Shown here: positions 46,343-55,678 of the stretch, one piece after another
Layout of the letters: each line of letters opens with the position of its first letter
How positions within the stretch are numbered: the first letter of the stretch is position 1
Assembly (NCBI RefSeq): GCF_004402045.1
Contig: NZ_SOMG01000015.1
Coordinates: 124,001-188,000, forward strand
Length of the DNA stretch: 64,000 bases
Source: Lelliottia nimipressuralis
GTDB lineage: Bacteria; Pseudomonadota; Gammaproteobacteria; Enterobacterales; Enterobacteriaceae
Direction of reading: 5' to 3'
Notes under the pieces: generated by a model
What the model was told of the DNA's origin: nothing
Seen by the model: only the letters and a program-made list of their open reading frames with translations
Databases searched by the model: none
Program-made: the position numbers and the translations under genes

Positions 46343-46906
46343 TTACTCGTATTTCATTACGAAGGTGGCGTCAGCGTTCGCCTGGCCCGGCTCGGTGGTT
46401 GCAGCCGTTGATTTATAACGCGCGGTGAATTTCAGGGTGTTAGTCCCTTCGATCAGGTTCTGCGCAGCAGAGAAGGTTGCACCGTCCGGCGTCAGAACGC
46501 TGGATTTGCTGTCGAGGATCTCGATACCTACGCCTTTCGCGGTGTTGTCGTTGCTACCGGAGGTCACTGCCAGCAGAGTTTTGTCGGTTGGGTCGATCTG
46601 ACCGGTGAACGCAACGGCGGCGGTTTTCGCTACCAGCGGATCGCAATCGTTCAGTTCAATGTTGAATGGAATATTGGAGGTGGTGTCGCCCACTTTAGTG
46701 AATTTCGCGGTACGATACTGACCCAGATTAACGGTCTGCTCGGAAGAATCAGTATTTACTGAACAAGCAGCATTAACCAGCTCACCTTTAAAATGTACGG
46801 TACCGCCATTTACGGAAACCGGGGTGGCAGGATCTGCTGCATTTGCGGCACCCGCAACCAGGGCCAACGTAGCAATAACAGTAGAAGCAATGTTGCTGAG
46901 TTTCAT
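46343..46906 (-). CDS. fimA: FimA, major type 1 fimbrial subunit
   Basis: A 187-residue pilin with a 23-residue signal peptide (ending ANA). The mature chain has [36 protein letters not shown], a second Cys in IELNDCDP and the typical C-terminus [14 protein letters not shown]. It forms the helical rod. First gene of fimAICDHF. No fimS-like invertible element is seen upstream, in line with Salmonella-type FimZ/FimY control. The region before it has CCTAA/CTAAGAA repeats. Confidence 0.95.
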   Translation of the reverse strand: MKLSNIASTVIATLALVAGAANAADPATPVSVNGGTVHFKGELVNAACSVNTDSSEQTVNLGQYRTAKFTKVGDTTSNIPFNIELNDCDPLVAKTAAVAFTGQIDPTDKTLLAVTSGSNDNTAKGVGIEILDSKSSVLTPDGATFSAAQNLIEGTNTLKFTARYKSTAATTEPGQANADATFVMKYE

Positions 46907-47017
46907 GTCTATTCCTTTAAAATGTAAATAACCCTTCCCGCGAATAATCGGGAATAAGAAATACGTTCAATTGATTAATTGAAAGCTTATTTCGGAGGAG
47001 ACAAAGTAGCTCAGGAT

Positions 47018-47100
47018 GCGTTTTTTAAATATGTCAAAACGCTGCCATTTCGCCAGGTCACATCCTAATCCCGCCTAAGAAATTGACCATCCGCTAAGAA
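47018..47100. promoter_or_regulatory. fimA upstream control region
   Basis: The 310 bases between fimA and folD hold an inverted repeat GCGTTTT/AAAACGC (47018-47024 and 47036-47042) and CCTAA-type motifs: TCCTAA near 47064, CCTAAGAA at 47074-47081 and GCTAAGAA at 47093-47100, the last two 19 bases apart. They lie 110-195 bases before fimA and are candidate FimZ sites. The folD promoter must be in the rest. Confidence 0.45.
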
Positions 47101-47216
47101 GGGTTTTTGTGCCTCACTGATAAAAACGCGTAAAGGGTGACTGACAGCGGCGCTCGCTTCTGACAAAATACAGGCAATCCCCCCTTTCAAACGTTACAGA
47201 CGGAATCTTCTCTCTG

Positions 47217-48083
47217 ATGGCAGCAAAGATTATTGACGGTAAAACGATTGCGCAGCAGGTGCGCTCTGAGGTCGCGGAAAAAGTGAAGGCGCGTAAAGCT
47301 GCCGGAAAACGCGCCCCCGGGCTGGCCGTTGTGCTGGTTGGTAGCAACCCGGCATCGCAGATTTATGTCGGCAGCAAGCGCAAAGCGTGTGAAGAGGTGG
47401 GCTTCGTCTCCCGCTCTTACGATTTGCCGGAAACCACCAGCGAAGCAGAACTGCTGGAACTTATTGACACCCTGAATGCCGATAAAGAGATCGACGGTAT
47501 TCTGGTTCAGTTGCCGCTGCCAGCAGGTATCGACAACGTGAAGGTGCTGGAGCGTATCGCACCGGATAAAGACGTTGACGGTTTCCATCCGTACAACGTT
47601 GGCCGCCTGTGCCAGCGCGCGCCGCGTCTGCGTCCGTGCACGCCGCGCGGTATCGTGACGCTGCTTGAGCGCTATGACATCGACACCTACGGCCTGAACG
47701 CCGTGGTTATTGGTGCCTCCAACATCGTAGGCCGTCCGATGAGCATGGAGCTGCTGCTGGCCGGTTGCACCACCACCGTCACCCACCGCTTCACCAAAAA
47801 CCTGCGTCACCACGTAGAAAACGCCGATCTGCTGATCGTCGCGGTCGGTAAGCCGGGCTTTATTCCGGGCGAATGGATTAAAGAGGGTGCGATTGTCGTG
47901 GACGTCGGGATTAACCGTCTGGAAAGCGGCAAAGTGGTCGGTGACGTGGTGTATGAAGATGCCGCGGCTCGCGCCTCTTACATTACCCCGGTACCGGGCG
48001 GCGTAGGCCCGATGACCGTTGCAACACTGATTCAGAATACGTTGCAGGCATGCGAAGAATATCACGACGTAGAGGACGCGTAA
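47217..48083 (+). CDS. folD: FolD, methylenetetrahydrofolate dehydrogenase/cyclohydrolase
   Basis: A 288-residue bifunctional enzyme that interconverts 5,10-methylene-THF and 10-formyl-THF using NADP. It has the substrate segment [17 protein letters not shown] with the catalytic Tyr/Lys pair, [12 protein letters not shown] and the NADP site [18 protein letters not shown], ending [17 protein letters not shown]. Full length. It is followed after 1 base by ybcJ. The fim-folD junction is the same as in Salmonella. Confidence 0.96.
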   Translation: MAAKIIDGKTIAQQVRSEVAEKVKARKAAGKRAPGLAVVLVGSNPASQIYVGSKRKACEEVGFVSRSYDLPETTSEAELLELIDTLNADKEIDGILVQLPLPAGIDNVKVLERIAPDKDVDGFHPYNVGRLCQRAPRLRPCTPRGIVTLLERYDIDTYGLNAVVIGASNIVGRPMSMELLLAGCTTTVTHRFTKNLRHHVENADLLIVAVGKPGFIPGEWIKEGAIVVDVGINRLESGKVVGDVVYEDAAARASYITPVPGGVGPMTVATLIQNTLQACEEYHDVEDA

Positions 48084-48084
48084 G

Positions 48085-48297
48085 ATGGCGACTTTTTCAT
48101 TAGGTAAACATCCGCACGTTGAGCTGTGCGATCTGCTGAAGCTGGAAGGCTGGAGCGAAAGCGGCGCGCAGGCGAAAATCGTTATCGCCGACGGGCGGGT
48201 GTTAGTGGACGGCGCGGTGGAAACCCGCAAGCGCTGCAAGATTGTCGCGGGCCAGACCGTGAGCTTTGAAGGACAGAGCGTGACCGTTACGGCCTGA
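48085..48297 (+). CDS. ybcJ: YbcJ, S4-like RNA-binding protein
   Basis: A 70-residue S4-domain protein (GWSESGAQAKIVIADGRVLVDGAVETRKRCKIVAGQTV) matching E. coli YbcJ. It starts one base after folD and is presumably in the same transcript. The fold binds RNA; the target is unknown. A BIME pair follows. Confidence 0.92.
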   Translation: MATFSLGKHPHVELCDLLKLEGWSESGAQAKIVIADGRVLVDGAVETRKRCKIVAGQTVSFEGQSVTVTA

Positions 48298-48307
48298 GCC
48301 GTTTGAC

Positions 48308-48384
48308 GCCCGGTGGCGCTGCGCTTACCGGGCCTACGTACCATCTCCGCTTGTAGGCCGGGTAAGGCGAAGCCGCCACCCGGC
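48308..48384. repeat. BIME (two inverted REP units)
   Basis: GCCCGGT...ACCGGGC at 48308-48333 and GCCGGGT...ACCCGGC at 48357-48384, facing each other, with GTAGGCC between. It follows ybcJ and may protect the folD-ybcJ mRNA end. Confidence 0.88.
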
Positions 48385-48507
48385 AATTTCTCTCACAATC
48401 CCCTCATACCCATCACGGTTATTTATCGATCAACTTCAAATAATCACTATTTCCTCTGTTGAAAAATGAAAATTCAGTTGCGCGTTTTTCACTCTTTGCC
48501 CACGATA

Positions 48508-48538
48508 AGTAGAACGTTCTACTAAAACGTTCTACTTA
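48508..48538. promoter_or_regulatory. MalI/LacI-type double operator before the PTS gene
   Basis: AGTAGAACGTTCTACT (48508-48523) is a perfect 16-base palindrome. A second, imperfect copy centred 13 bases later is AAAACGTTCTACT. Both have the central AACGTT of MalI-type operators (GATAAAACGTTTTATC in E. coli). Possible promoter boxes TTGCCC (48496) and TACTAA (48520) would place the operator over the -10. The LacI gene downstream of the PTS gene is the likely binder. Confidence 0.75.
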
Positions 48539-48580
48539 CAATAACAGCGCCAAAAAAAGCGCTTCTCGGGGGAAATCAGC

Positions 48581-50080
48581 ATGAGTCTGATATCAGGGTT
48601 TGTTAAATCGCTGTCTAAGTTATCGATGATTGGTCGCGCCTTAATGCTGCCAATTTCACTGCTTCCCGCTGCGGGGCTGCTGCTGGCCTTCGGCGATAAG
48701 TTTCATTTGCCGCTGATGATGAACGCGGGTGGGGTTATCTTTGATAATCTGCCGATGCTGTTTGCCATTGGCTCTGCCGTCGGTCTGGCATCGGAATCCG
48801 GCATTGCGGCGCTGTCTGCGGCGGTTTCGGTGTTTGTCACGAATATCACCATCAGCACCGTGCTGAGCATCACGCCGGAAATGGCCTCGCAGGGCGGAAA
48901 ATACGCCATGGTCGTCGGCATCCCGACGCTGCAGATGGGCGTCTTCGGCGGCCTGATCTGCGGTATTCTCGCAGCCTGGTGCTATAACCGCTTCCACACC
49001 ATGCAGCTGCCGGAATTCCTCGGCTTCTTCTCCGGTAAGCGCTTCGTGGCGATTGCAACGGCGTTCCTCTCATTCCTGATGGGGCTGCTGCTGCCGTATG
49101 TCTGGCAGCATATTCAGGCCGGTATTGACGCGCTCTCGGTGGTCGTTAACGGCGATAATCAGGCGGCGTCGACCTTTATCTTCGGGCTGGTTGAACGCGC
49201 GCTGATCCCGCTCGGCCTGCACCACATCTGGTATCCGTCGTTCTGGTATTCGTTTGGGGACTACACCACCCAGGCAGGCCAGGTGATCCACGGCGACCAG
49301 ACCATCTGGTTCAAAATGCTGGAAGAAGGGGTGAAATCCTTCAGCAGCGACACCTACCAGAACGCCGGTAAGTTCATGCAGGGTGAATTCCCGCTGATGC
49401 TGTTCGCGCTGCCCGCCGCGTGCCTGGCGATGTATCACGAAGCCCATACGAAGAATAAGAAAATCGCGGCCGGTATTCTGTTCTCCGCGGCGCTCACCTG
49501 CTTCCTGACGGGGATCACCGAACCGGTTGAGTTTACCTTTATCTTCGTGGCGCCGATTCTGTACGTCTTTAACGCCATCATGGCGGGTCTGGCCTACATG
49601 ACCATGTATTTATTGCATGCGCATATCGCCAAGTCGTTCTCCGCAGGCTTTATCGACTACCTGTCATTCGGGATCCTGCCGTCCTTTAACGGTTACAAGA
49701 CCAACTTCCTGAATGCCATTATCATCGGCATTCCAATGGGCCTGATTTATTACTTCACGTTCCGCTTTGTGATCCGCCGTTTCGACGTGAAAACGCCGGG
49801 CCGTACTGAAGTGACCGCCAACGCGGATGAGAAGTCTGACTCAGAACTCGCAACCGAGATCATCACCCTGCTGGGCGGAGCGCATAACATCGACTCCGTC
49901 GGTTCCTGTATCACCCGCCTGCGCCTGGAAGTGGCAAAAAGCGAGGCGGTAGACAGAGACGGACTGAACGGACTCGGCGCGCGCGGCGTGGTCTTCGTCG
50001 GCGACAACGGTATTCAGGTGATTTTCGGTGCCAGAGCACAGTTTATCGCCCAGACCATGTCCACCATGATCGGCAAATAA
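48581..50080 (+). CDS. PTS sugar transporter EIICB, glucose/maltose family
   Basis: A 499-residue PTS permease. The EIIC domain has about 10 membrane segments, with LMLPISLLPAAGLLLAFG near the start, GLHHIWYPSFWYSFG and the family signature GITEPVEFTFIFVAP. The linker runs from about residue 405, followed by EIIB with the phosphorylatable cysteine in DSVGSCITRLRLEV. No EIIA domain is fused, so it would use EIIA-Glc. It resembles MalX and related EIICB proteins. The sugar is unknown. It is inserted between ybcJ and ybcI and sits with a MalI-like repressor. Confidence 0.9.
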   Translation: MSLISGFVKSLSKLSMIGRALMLPISLLPAAGLLLAFGDKFHLPLMMNAGGVIFDNLPMLFAIGSAVGLASESGIAALSAAVSVFVTNITISTVLSITPEMASQGGKYAMVVGIPTLQMGVFGGLICGILAAWCYNRFHTMQLPEFLGFFSGKRFVAIATAFLSFLMGLLLPYVWQHIQAGIDALSVVVNGDNQAASTFIFGLVERALIPLGLHHIWYPSFWYSFGDYTTQAGQVIHGDQTIWFKMLEEGVKSFSSDTYQNAGKFMQGEFPLMLFALPAACLAMYHEAHTKNKKIAAGILFSAALTCFLTGITEPVEFTFIFVAPILYVFNAIMAGLAYMTMYLLHAHIAKSFSAGFIDYLSFGILPSFNGYKTNFLNAIIIGIPMGLIYYFTFRFVIRRFDVKTPGRTEVTANADEKSDSELATEIITLLGGAHNIDSVGSCITRLRLEVAKSEAVDRDGLNGLGARGVVFVGDNGIQVIFGARAQFIAQTMSTMIGK

Positions 50081-50166
50081 TTAGATGCCTGAACGACGCG
50101 TCTCCTGTACGCTGGGAGACGCATTGTCGTATCTGGCTGATAATCGGTTAATTTCAGGGAGCGGTT

Positions 50167-51183
50167 TTGAAGAAAGTCAGCATTATTGATGTCGCAAAGC
50201 ACGCGGGCGTTTCGGTCTCAACCGTCTCGCTGGTGCTGCGCCAGAAAGGGAAAATCTCAGAGGCAACGATCGGGAAGGTCAACGCTGCCATCAATACGCT
50301 GGGCTATGTTCATAACGTCGCCGCTGCCAACCTCCGCGCCAACACCTCCAACCTGATTGGTCTGATCCTCCGCGACTTTAGCGACAGCTTCTCCATCAAG
50401 GTGATGGCGAGCATCGTCCAGGAGCTGGAAAAACAGGGATATATGGTTTTTCTCGGCCAGCCGCAGAACGACGCTGACCATCTTGAGCGCTGTATGCTGT
50501 CGTTTAAGCAGCAGGGCGTCGCCGGGGTTATCTATCTGGCTTCGGACACCCGCACGTCCACCCTGCCGGAACAGATTCGCCACTGCCCGCTGCCGCTGGT
50601 GGTGGTCTCTCAGTCGCTACTGGATGAAAAATGCAACCTGGTGATGCGCGATAACCGTCAGGCGGCAAATCTGGCGGTGCGTTATCTTATCGAGCGCGGC
50701 CACCGCAATATCGCCTACATTGGCGGGCGTGAAGGCTGTCTTATCCGCGAGCAGCGTCTGCTCGGCTTTCGCAGCGCGATGACGCAAAACGGTCTGGTCT
50801 GGCGCGATGAATACTCGCCGGCCTGCAGCGATGATACGCTGGCAGCGGGTTTCGCCACCCGCCAGCTGCTGGAAAAAAACAACACCATCACCGCCCTGCT
50901 CTGCCACTCGCCGGATGCGATGATAGGCTCCATCTCCGGTATTCATCAGGTAGGACGTACGGTCGGTAAAGATGTGTTTCTGACGCAGCAGGTTGCGCTG
51001 GTCGGTTTCGAAGATATGCTGCACGTTAACCTCACCTCGCCGTCATTTACCTATGTCTCGTCCGCCAGCGAAGAGACGGGGCGTCAGGCGGCCGGGCTGA
51101 TTATTCGCACGCTGAAGGAGCCGACGCTGCAAACGCAGCGTATTACGCTCTCCGGACAGCTTATCGCGCGCGAGTCGGCGTAA
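50167..51183 (+). CDS. LacI-family repressor, MalI-like
   Basis: A 338-residue LacI/GalR regulator with helix-turn-helix IIDVAKHAGVSVSTVSLVLRQKGKISEATIGKV and the effector domain (NLIGLILRDFSDSFSIKVMASI). It resembles MalI, whose partner MalX is also a PTS EIICB. TTG start at 50167 with AGGGAG about 5 bases upstream. It lies 86 bases after the PTS gene on the same strand, instead of divergent as malI/malX are in E. coli. It probably represses the PTS gene through the palindromes at 48508-48538. Confidence 0.87.
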   Translation: MKKVSIIDVAKHAGVSVSTVSLVLRQKGKISEATIGKVNAAINTLGYVHNVAAANLRANTSNLIGLILRDFSDSFSIKVMASIVQELEKQGYMVFLGQPQNDADHLERCMLSFKQQGVAGVIYLASDTRTSTLPEQIRHCPLPLVVVSQSLLDEKCNLVMRDNRQAANLAVRYLIERGHRNIAYIGGREGCLIREQRLLGFRSAMTQNGLVWRDEYSPACSDDTLAAGFATRQLLEKNNTITALLCHSPDAMIGSISGIHQVGRTVGKDVFLTQQVALVGFEDMLHVNLTSPSFTYVSSASEETGRQAAGLIIRTLKEPTLQTQRITLSGQLIARESA

Positions 51184-51255
51184 ATCAGAATTTAGCACGG
51201 GTCGGATGTGAAGCATTCACTGCTATAGTTCCATGATTTGCCACGGATAAATACG

Positions 51256-51777
51256 ATGCCTACCGTTATTACTCACACTGCTGTTCCGCTTTGCCTGGGC
51301 TTAGGTCTGGGAACAAAAGTTATTCCTCCCCGCCTGCTGTTCGCCGGAATTGTCCTCGCCATGCTGCCGGACGCCGACGTGCTGGCGTTTAAGTTCGGCG
51401 TCGCTTACGGCAACGTTTTCGGCCATCGCGGCTTTACCCACTCCCTGCTGTTTGCCTTTGTGGTGCCGATACTCTGCGTGTTGATCGGCCGACGATGGTT
51501 CAGGGCCAGCCTGACCCGGTGCTGGCTGTTTTTAACCGTGTCATTGCTCTCGCACAGCCTGCTGGACTCAATTACAACAGGCGGGAAAGGTGTCGGCTGG
51601 CTGTGGCCGTGGTCAGATGAACGCTTCTTTGCACCATGGCAGGTGATTAAGGTCGCGCCGTTTGCGCTGTCACGCTATACCACGCCGTACGGGCACCAGG
51701 TCATTCTCTCTGAACTGATGTGGGTGTGGCTACCGGGTGTGGTGCTGATGGGGTTGCTGTGGTGGAAACGGAGATAA
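51256..51777 (+). CDS. ybcI: YbcI, DUF457 inner-membrane protein
   Basis: A 173-residue membrane protein matching E. coli YbcI, with the DUF457 metal-like motif MLPDADVL and NVFGHRGFTHSLLFAF near the middle and LSHSLLDSITTGGKGVGWLWP later. The family, which includes YdjM, is annotated as membrane-bound metal-dependent hydrolases, without proven function. The start at 51256 (MPTVITH) gives the E. coli N-terminus. It converges on cysS with a BIME between. Confidence 0.9.
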   Translation: MPTVITHTAVPLCLGLGLGTKVIPPRLLFAGIVLAMLPDADVLAFKFGVAYGNVFGHRGFTHSLLFAFVVPILCVLIGRRWFRASLTRCWLFLTVSLLSHSLLDSITTGGKGVGWLWPWSDERFFAPWQVIKVAPFALSRYTTPYGHQVILSELMWVWLPGVVLMGLLWWKRR

Positions 51778-51784
51778 AAGAAAA

Positions 51785-51858
51785 GCCGGGTGGCGGCTTC
51801 GCCTTACCCGGCCTACGGTCGTGCTTTTGTAGGCCCGGTAAGCGAAGCGCCACCGGGC
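51785..51858. repeat. BIME between ybcI and cysS
   Basis: GCCGGGT...ACCCGGC at 51785-51812 and GCCCGGT...ACCGGGC at 51833-51858, in inverted orientation, in the gap between the two convergent genes. It may act as a two-way transcript end. Confidence 0.88.
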
Positions 51859-51867
51859 ATTACAGAC

Positions 51868-53253
51868 TTACTTACGGCGCCAGGTCGTGCCCTGCGGGCC
51901 ATCTTCCAGAATGATGCCCATCTCGGTCAGACGGTTACGCGCCGCATCTGCCGCCGCCCAGTCTTTCGCCTGACGCGCTTCCAGACGCGCTTTGATCAAC
52001 GCTTCAATTTCCGCCACTTCACCGTCGTCCGCCTGCGCACCGCTCTGCAGGAACACGTCCGGATCCTGCTCCAGCAGGCCGAGCACGGAGGAGAGCTTAC
52101 GCAGATGGGACGCCAGCGCATTCGCCGCGGCCATATCTTCTGACTTCAGGCGGTTCACTTCGCGCGCCATATCGAACAGCACGGAGTAGGCTTCCGGGGT
52201 GTTGAAGTCGTCGTTCATCACCTCAACAAAGCGTGCTTCGAACGCTTCGCCGCCTGCAGCAGAAACAGACCTGTCGGTACCGCGCAGCGCGGTGTACAGA
52301 CGCTCCAGCGCCGAGCGCGCCTGTTTCAGGTTCTCTTCGCTGTAGTTCAGCTGGCTGCGATAGTGGCCGGACATCAGGAAGTAGCGCACGGTTTCCGCGT
52401 CGTAATACTTCAGCACGTCGCGCACGGTGAAGAAGTTACCCAGCGATTTAGACATCTTCTCGCGGTCAACCATCACCATCCCGGAGTGCATCCAGTAGTT
52501 AACGTACTCGCCGCCATGGGCACAGGTGGACTGCGCGATTTCGTTCTCGTGGTGCGGGAACATCAGATCTGAACCGCCGCCGTGGATGTCGAAGTGCTTG
52601 CCCAGCTGTTTGCAGTTCATCGCCGAACATTCAATGTGCCAGCCCGGGCGGCCTTCGCCCCACGGGGATGGCCAGCTTGGTTCGCCCTCTTTGGACATTT
52701 TCCACAGCACGAAGTCCATCGGGTTGCGCTTTACGTCGACCACGTCAACGCGCGCGCCGGCCTGGAGCTGGTCCAGGTCCTGACGGGAAAGAGAACCGTA
52801 GGTGGGATCGGTCGGCACCGAGAACATCACGTCACCGTTGTCCGCCACATAGGCGTGACCGCGCGCGATCAGCTTTTCCGTGATCTCGATAATTTCGTGA
52901 ATATGGTGGGTCGCACGCGGCTCGCTGTCCGGGCGCTGAATATTTAAGGCGTCGAAATCTTTGTGCATCTCCACGATCATACGATCGACCAGCGCAACAA
53001 AGCTTTCGCCGTTCTCATTAGCGCGCTTAATAATTTTATCGTCGATGTCGGTGATATTACGCACGTATTTCAGGGTATAGCCCAGAAAACGCAGGTAGCG
53101 TGACACCACGTCAAAAGCGACAAAGGTACGGCCATGGCCAATGTGACAGAGATCGTAAACCGTAATACCACACACGTACATGCCGACTTCCCCGGCATGA
53201 ATAGGTTTAAATTCCTCTTTTTGGCGCGTCATTGTATTAAAGATTTTTAACAT
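51868..53253 (-). CDS. cysS: CysS, cysteinyl-tRNA synthetase
   Basis: A 461-residue class I synthetase. HIGH motif at residues 37-40 (CHIGHGRTF), zinc ligand C28 (YVCGITVYD), later zinc residues in [10 protein letters not shown] and [12 protein letters not shown], and the KMSKS loop ([12 protein letters not shown]). It charges tRNA-Cys and is essential. The ATG at 53253 gives the E. coli start [15 protein letters not shown] and length; the longer frame is an artefact. Divergent from ppiB, as in E. coli. Confidence 0.97.
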   Translation of the reverse strand: MLKIFNTMTRQKEEFKPIHAGEVGMYVCGITVYDLCHIGHGRTFVAFDVVSRYLRFLGYTLKYVRNITDIDDKIIKRANENGESFVALVDRMIVEMHKDFDALNIQRPDSEPRATHHIHEIIEITEKLIARGHAYVADNGDVMFSVPTDPTYGSLSRQDLDQLQAGARVDVVDVKRNPMDFVLWKMSKEGEPSWPSPWGEGRPGWHIECSAMNCKQLGKHFDIHGGGSDLMFPHHENEIAQSTCAHGGEYVNYWMHSGMVMVDREKMSKSLGNFFTVRDVLKYYDAETVRYFLMSGHYRSQLNYSEENLKQARSALERLYTALRGTDRSVSAAGGEAFEARFVEVMNDDFNTPEAYSVLFDMAREVNRLKSEDMAAANALASHLRKLSSVLGLLEQDPDVFLQSGAQADDGEVAEIEALIKARLEARQAKDWAAADAARNRLTEMGIILEDGPQGTTWRRK

Positions 53254-53427
53254 CGAAGATTCCATGTAAACACGTGTGTGGTTGAAAACCGGGTATTCTA
53301 CCCGTAATTCAAACCCGAAGCAGCACACAATGCAAGGTGATCGCATCCTGTGGTTATGCTATAACAAGCCCCTATATATGACCCGAACGCGGGTCGATGT
53401 ACCACAATAACGGAACAGGATGCAAAA

Positions 53428-53922
53428 ATGGTTACTTTCCACACTAATCATGGCGATATCGTAATCAAAACCTTTGATGACAAAGCGCCTGAAACAGTTA
53501 AAAACTTCCTGGACTACTGCCGCGAAGGTTTCTACAACAACACCATCTTCCACCGTGTGATCAACGGCTTTATGATCCAGGGCGGCGGTTTTGAACCTGG
53601 CATGAACCAGAAAGAAACCAAAGAAGCGATCAAGAACGAAGCGAACAACGGCCTGAAAAACACCCGTGGTACGCTGGCGATGGCCCGTACTCAGGCCCCT
53701 CACTCCGCGACCGCACAGTTCTTCATCAACGTGGCTGACAACGACTTCCTGAACTTCTCTGGCGAAAGCCTGCAGGGCTGGGGCTACTGCGTATTCGCAG
53801 AAGTGGTTGAAGGTATGGACGTGGTTGACAAGATCAAAGCCGTTTCTACTGGCCGCAGCGGTATGCACCAGGACGTTCCGAAAGAAGACGTTGTGATTAC
53901 AAGCGTGACCGTCAGCGAGTAA
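53428..53922 (+). CDS. ppiB: PpiB, cytoplasmic cyclophilin (peptidyl-prolyl isomerase B)
   Basis: A 164-residue cyclophilin without signal peptide. The active-site residues lie in [18 protein letters not shown] and [20 protein letters not shown]. It speeds cis-trans isomerisation of X-Pro bonds. It is divergent from cysS and 3 bases upstream of lpxH. Confidence 0.96.
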   Translation: MVTFHTNHGDIVIKTFDDKAPETVKNFLDYCREGFYNNTIFHRVINGFMIQGGGFEPGMNQKETKEAIKNEANNGLKNTRGTLAMARTQAPHSATAQFFINVADNDFLNFSGESLQGWGYCVFAEVVEGMDVVDKIKAVSTGRSGMHQDVPKEDVVITSVTVSE

Positions 53923-53925
53923 TTC

Positions 53926-54648
53926 GTGGCGACACTCTTTATTGCAGATCTGCATCTGCAAACGGAAGAACCGGCGATCGTCGCCGGTTTTCTGCGTTTT
54001 TTACGCGGTGAAGCGAAAAGCGCCGATGCGCTGTACATCCTGGGCGATCTTTTTGAAGCCTGGATTGGCGACGACGACCCTAACCCGCTGCACCGTGAAA
54101 TGGCTGCGGCCATAAAAGCGCTGGTTGAGTCTGGCGTCCCCTGCTACTTCATTCACGGCAACAGAGATTTCCTGCTCGGCAAGCGCTACGCCCGCGAAAG
54201 CGGTATGACGCTGCTGCCGGAAGAACAGGTGCTCGACCTCTACGACCGAAAGGTGCTGATCATGCACGGCGATACGCTCTGCACCGACGATACCGGCTAC
54301 CTGGCGTTTCGTGCCAAAGTCCACACCCCGTGGATACAAACGCTGTTCCTTGCTCTGCCGCTGTTTATTCGCAACCGCATCGCCGCCAGAATGCGCGCGG
54401 GCAGTAAAGCCGCCAACAGCAGCAAATCCATGACCATCATGGACGTTAACCCGCAGGCAGTGGTGAATGTGATGGAAAAGCATCGCGTCCAGTGGTTGAT
54501 CCACGGCCATACCCATCGTCCTGACGTGCATTCCCTTATCGCCAACGGCCAGCCCGCACACCGCGTGGTATTGGGTGCCTGGCACAGCGAAGGATCCATG
54601 GTCAAAGTCACGCCTGAGGGCGTAGAGCTGATCGCTTTTCCGTTTTAA
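53926..54648 (+). CDS. lpxH: LpxH, UDP-2,3-diacylglucosamine pyrophosphatase
   Basis: A 240-residue metallophosphoesterase with D8/H10 (FIADLHL), [35 protein letters not shown] and GHTHRPDVH as manganese ligands. It cleaves UDP-2,3-diacylglucosamine to lipid X in lipid A synthesis at the inner membrane. GTG start 3 bases after ppiB, as in E. coli. Full length. Confidence 0.96.
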   Translation: MATLFIADLHLQTEEPAIVAGFLRFLRGEAKSADALYILGDLFEAWIGDDDPNPLHREMAAAIKALVESGVPCYFIHGNRDFLLGKRYARESGMTLLPEEQVLDLYDRKVLIMHGDTLCTDDTGYLAFRAKVHTPWIQTLFLALPLFIRNRIAARMRAGSKAANSSKSMTIMDVNPQAVVNVMEKHRVQWLIHGHTHRPDVHSLIANGQPAHRVVLGAWHSEGSMVKVTPEGVELIAFPF

Positions 54649-54787
54649 TCCCCCTCGTAAACTCATTCAAATTTACTGAATAATATCGGCAAATTGTTTT
54701 GATTTTAATCAGTCCGTGGTCGGCCTATTATTTATCACATCAGGGCAACACGCCCTATCCCAGATAAATTACTTAAGGAATACGACC

Positions 54788-54997
54788 ATGAAATCCATCA
54801 AAACTTTCGTTGCAGTTGCCGCTCTTTCTCTGGTTTCTTTCGGTTCTTTTGCTCAGAGCGTGAGCGCAACCGGTTCAACCCTTGACCGCGCAGAAGCGAA
54901 AATTGCTGCACAGGCCGCGGAACAAGGCGCGTCTTACAAAATCACCAGCGCACAGTTCAACAACCGCGTGCACATGACCGCTGAACTGACTAAATAA
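54788..54997 (+). CDS. Small DUF1471 (YhcN-like) secreted protein
   Basis: A 69-residue protein: signal peptide of about 22 residues (ending GSFA) and a short DUF1471 domain (TLDRAEAKIAAQAAEQGASYKITSAQFNNRVHMTAELTK). TTAAGGAATACGACC precedes the ATG. Its own terminator follows, so it is a single-gene unit between lpxH and purE, where E. coli has nothing. Family members respond to stress; function here unknown. Confidence 0.85.
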   Translation: MKSIKTFVAVAALSLVSFGSFAQSVSATGSTLDRAEAKIAAQAAEQGASYKITSAQFNNRVHMTAELTK

Positions 54998-55013
54998 TGA
55001 TTGCCGAACGACG

Positions 55014-55043
55014 AAAACAGACCGCCAGAATGCGGTCTGTTTT
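55014..55043 (+). terminator. Strong terminator after the small DUF1471 gene
   Basis: AAAACAGACCGC-CAGAAT-GCGGTCTGTTTT, a 12-base perfect stem with T tract, 16 bases after the stop. Confidence 0.92.
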
Positions 55044-55081
55044 GTTATGAATGGATGGCAACAACGGCTCACCTTTTAACC

Positions 55082-55097
55082 GCGCAACCGTTTTCCT
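55082..55097. promoter_or_regulatory. PurR operator of purEK
   Basis: GCGCAACCGTTTTCCT matches the PUR box consensus ACGCAAACGTTTGCGT at 12 of 16 positions and is nearly the E. coli purE operator. It lies about 70 bases before purE. Confidence 0.85.
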
Positions 55098-55168
55098 TGC
55101 CCTTATAACATGCTATTCTCTGTGCCCTCGAAAGCAGTGTGTTTCGCACCACAGGAGTTTTAAGACGC

Positions 55169-55678
55169 ATGTCTTCCCGCAATAATCCGGCGCGTGTCGC
55201 CATCGTGATGGGGTCCAAAAGCGACTGGGCTACCATGCAGTTCGCCGCCGAAATCTTTGAAATCCTGAATGTTCCGCACCACGTTGAAGTGGTCTCCGCG
55301 CACCGTACACCAGACAAACTGTTCAGCTTCGCCGAAAGTGCCGAAGAGAACGGTTATGAGGTGATCATTGCCGGTGCGGGCGGCGCAGCACATCTGCCAG
55401 GCATGATTGCCGCCAAAACGCTGGTGCCTGTTCTCGGCGTTCCGGTACAAAGCGCCGCGCTGAGCGGTGTTGATAGCCTCTATTCCATCGTTCAGATGCC
55501 GCGCGGTATTCCGGTCGGCACGCTGGCGATTGGCAAAGCGGGTGCCGCAAACGCAGCCCTGCTTGCAGCCCAAATCCTGGCGACTCACGATAAAGACCTG
55601 CACCAGCGTCTGGCCGAATGGCGTAAAGCCCAGACCGACGAGGTGCTGGACAATCCGGACCCGCGGGGTGCGGCATGA
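55169..55678 (+). CDS. purE: PurE, N5-carboxyaminoimidazole ribonucleotide mutase
   Basis: A 169-residue enzyme identical in length to E. coli PurE. It has GSKSDWATM near the start (substrate loop), [10 protein letters not shown] and [16 protein letters not shown]. It moves the carboxyl group from N5-CAIR to give CAIR in purine synthesis. The ATG at 55169 gives [10 protein letters not shown] as in E. coli. Its last 4 bases overlap purK. Regulated by PurR through the site at 55082. Confidence 0.97.
   Translation: MSSRNNPARVAIVMGSKSDWATMQFAAEIFEILNVPHHVEVVSAHRTPDKLFSFAESAEENGYEVIIAGAGGAAHLPGMIAAKTLVPVLGVPVQSAALSGVDSLYSIVQMPRGIPVGTLAIGKAGAANAALLAAQILATHDKDLHQRLAEWRKAQTDEVLDNPDPRGAA

Noticed and set aside
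46907..47216. Invertible fimS-type promoter element for phase variation of fimA
   Set aside because: No pair of 9-base inverted repeats of the fimS type and no FimB/FimE recombinase gene are present; control looks like the FimZ/FimY type.
47187..48386. A 399-codon open frame on the minus strand across folD and ybcJ
   Set aside because: It is antisense to two conserved genes and has no recognisable domain; explained by codon bias of folD.
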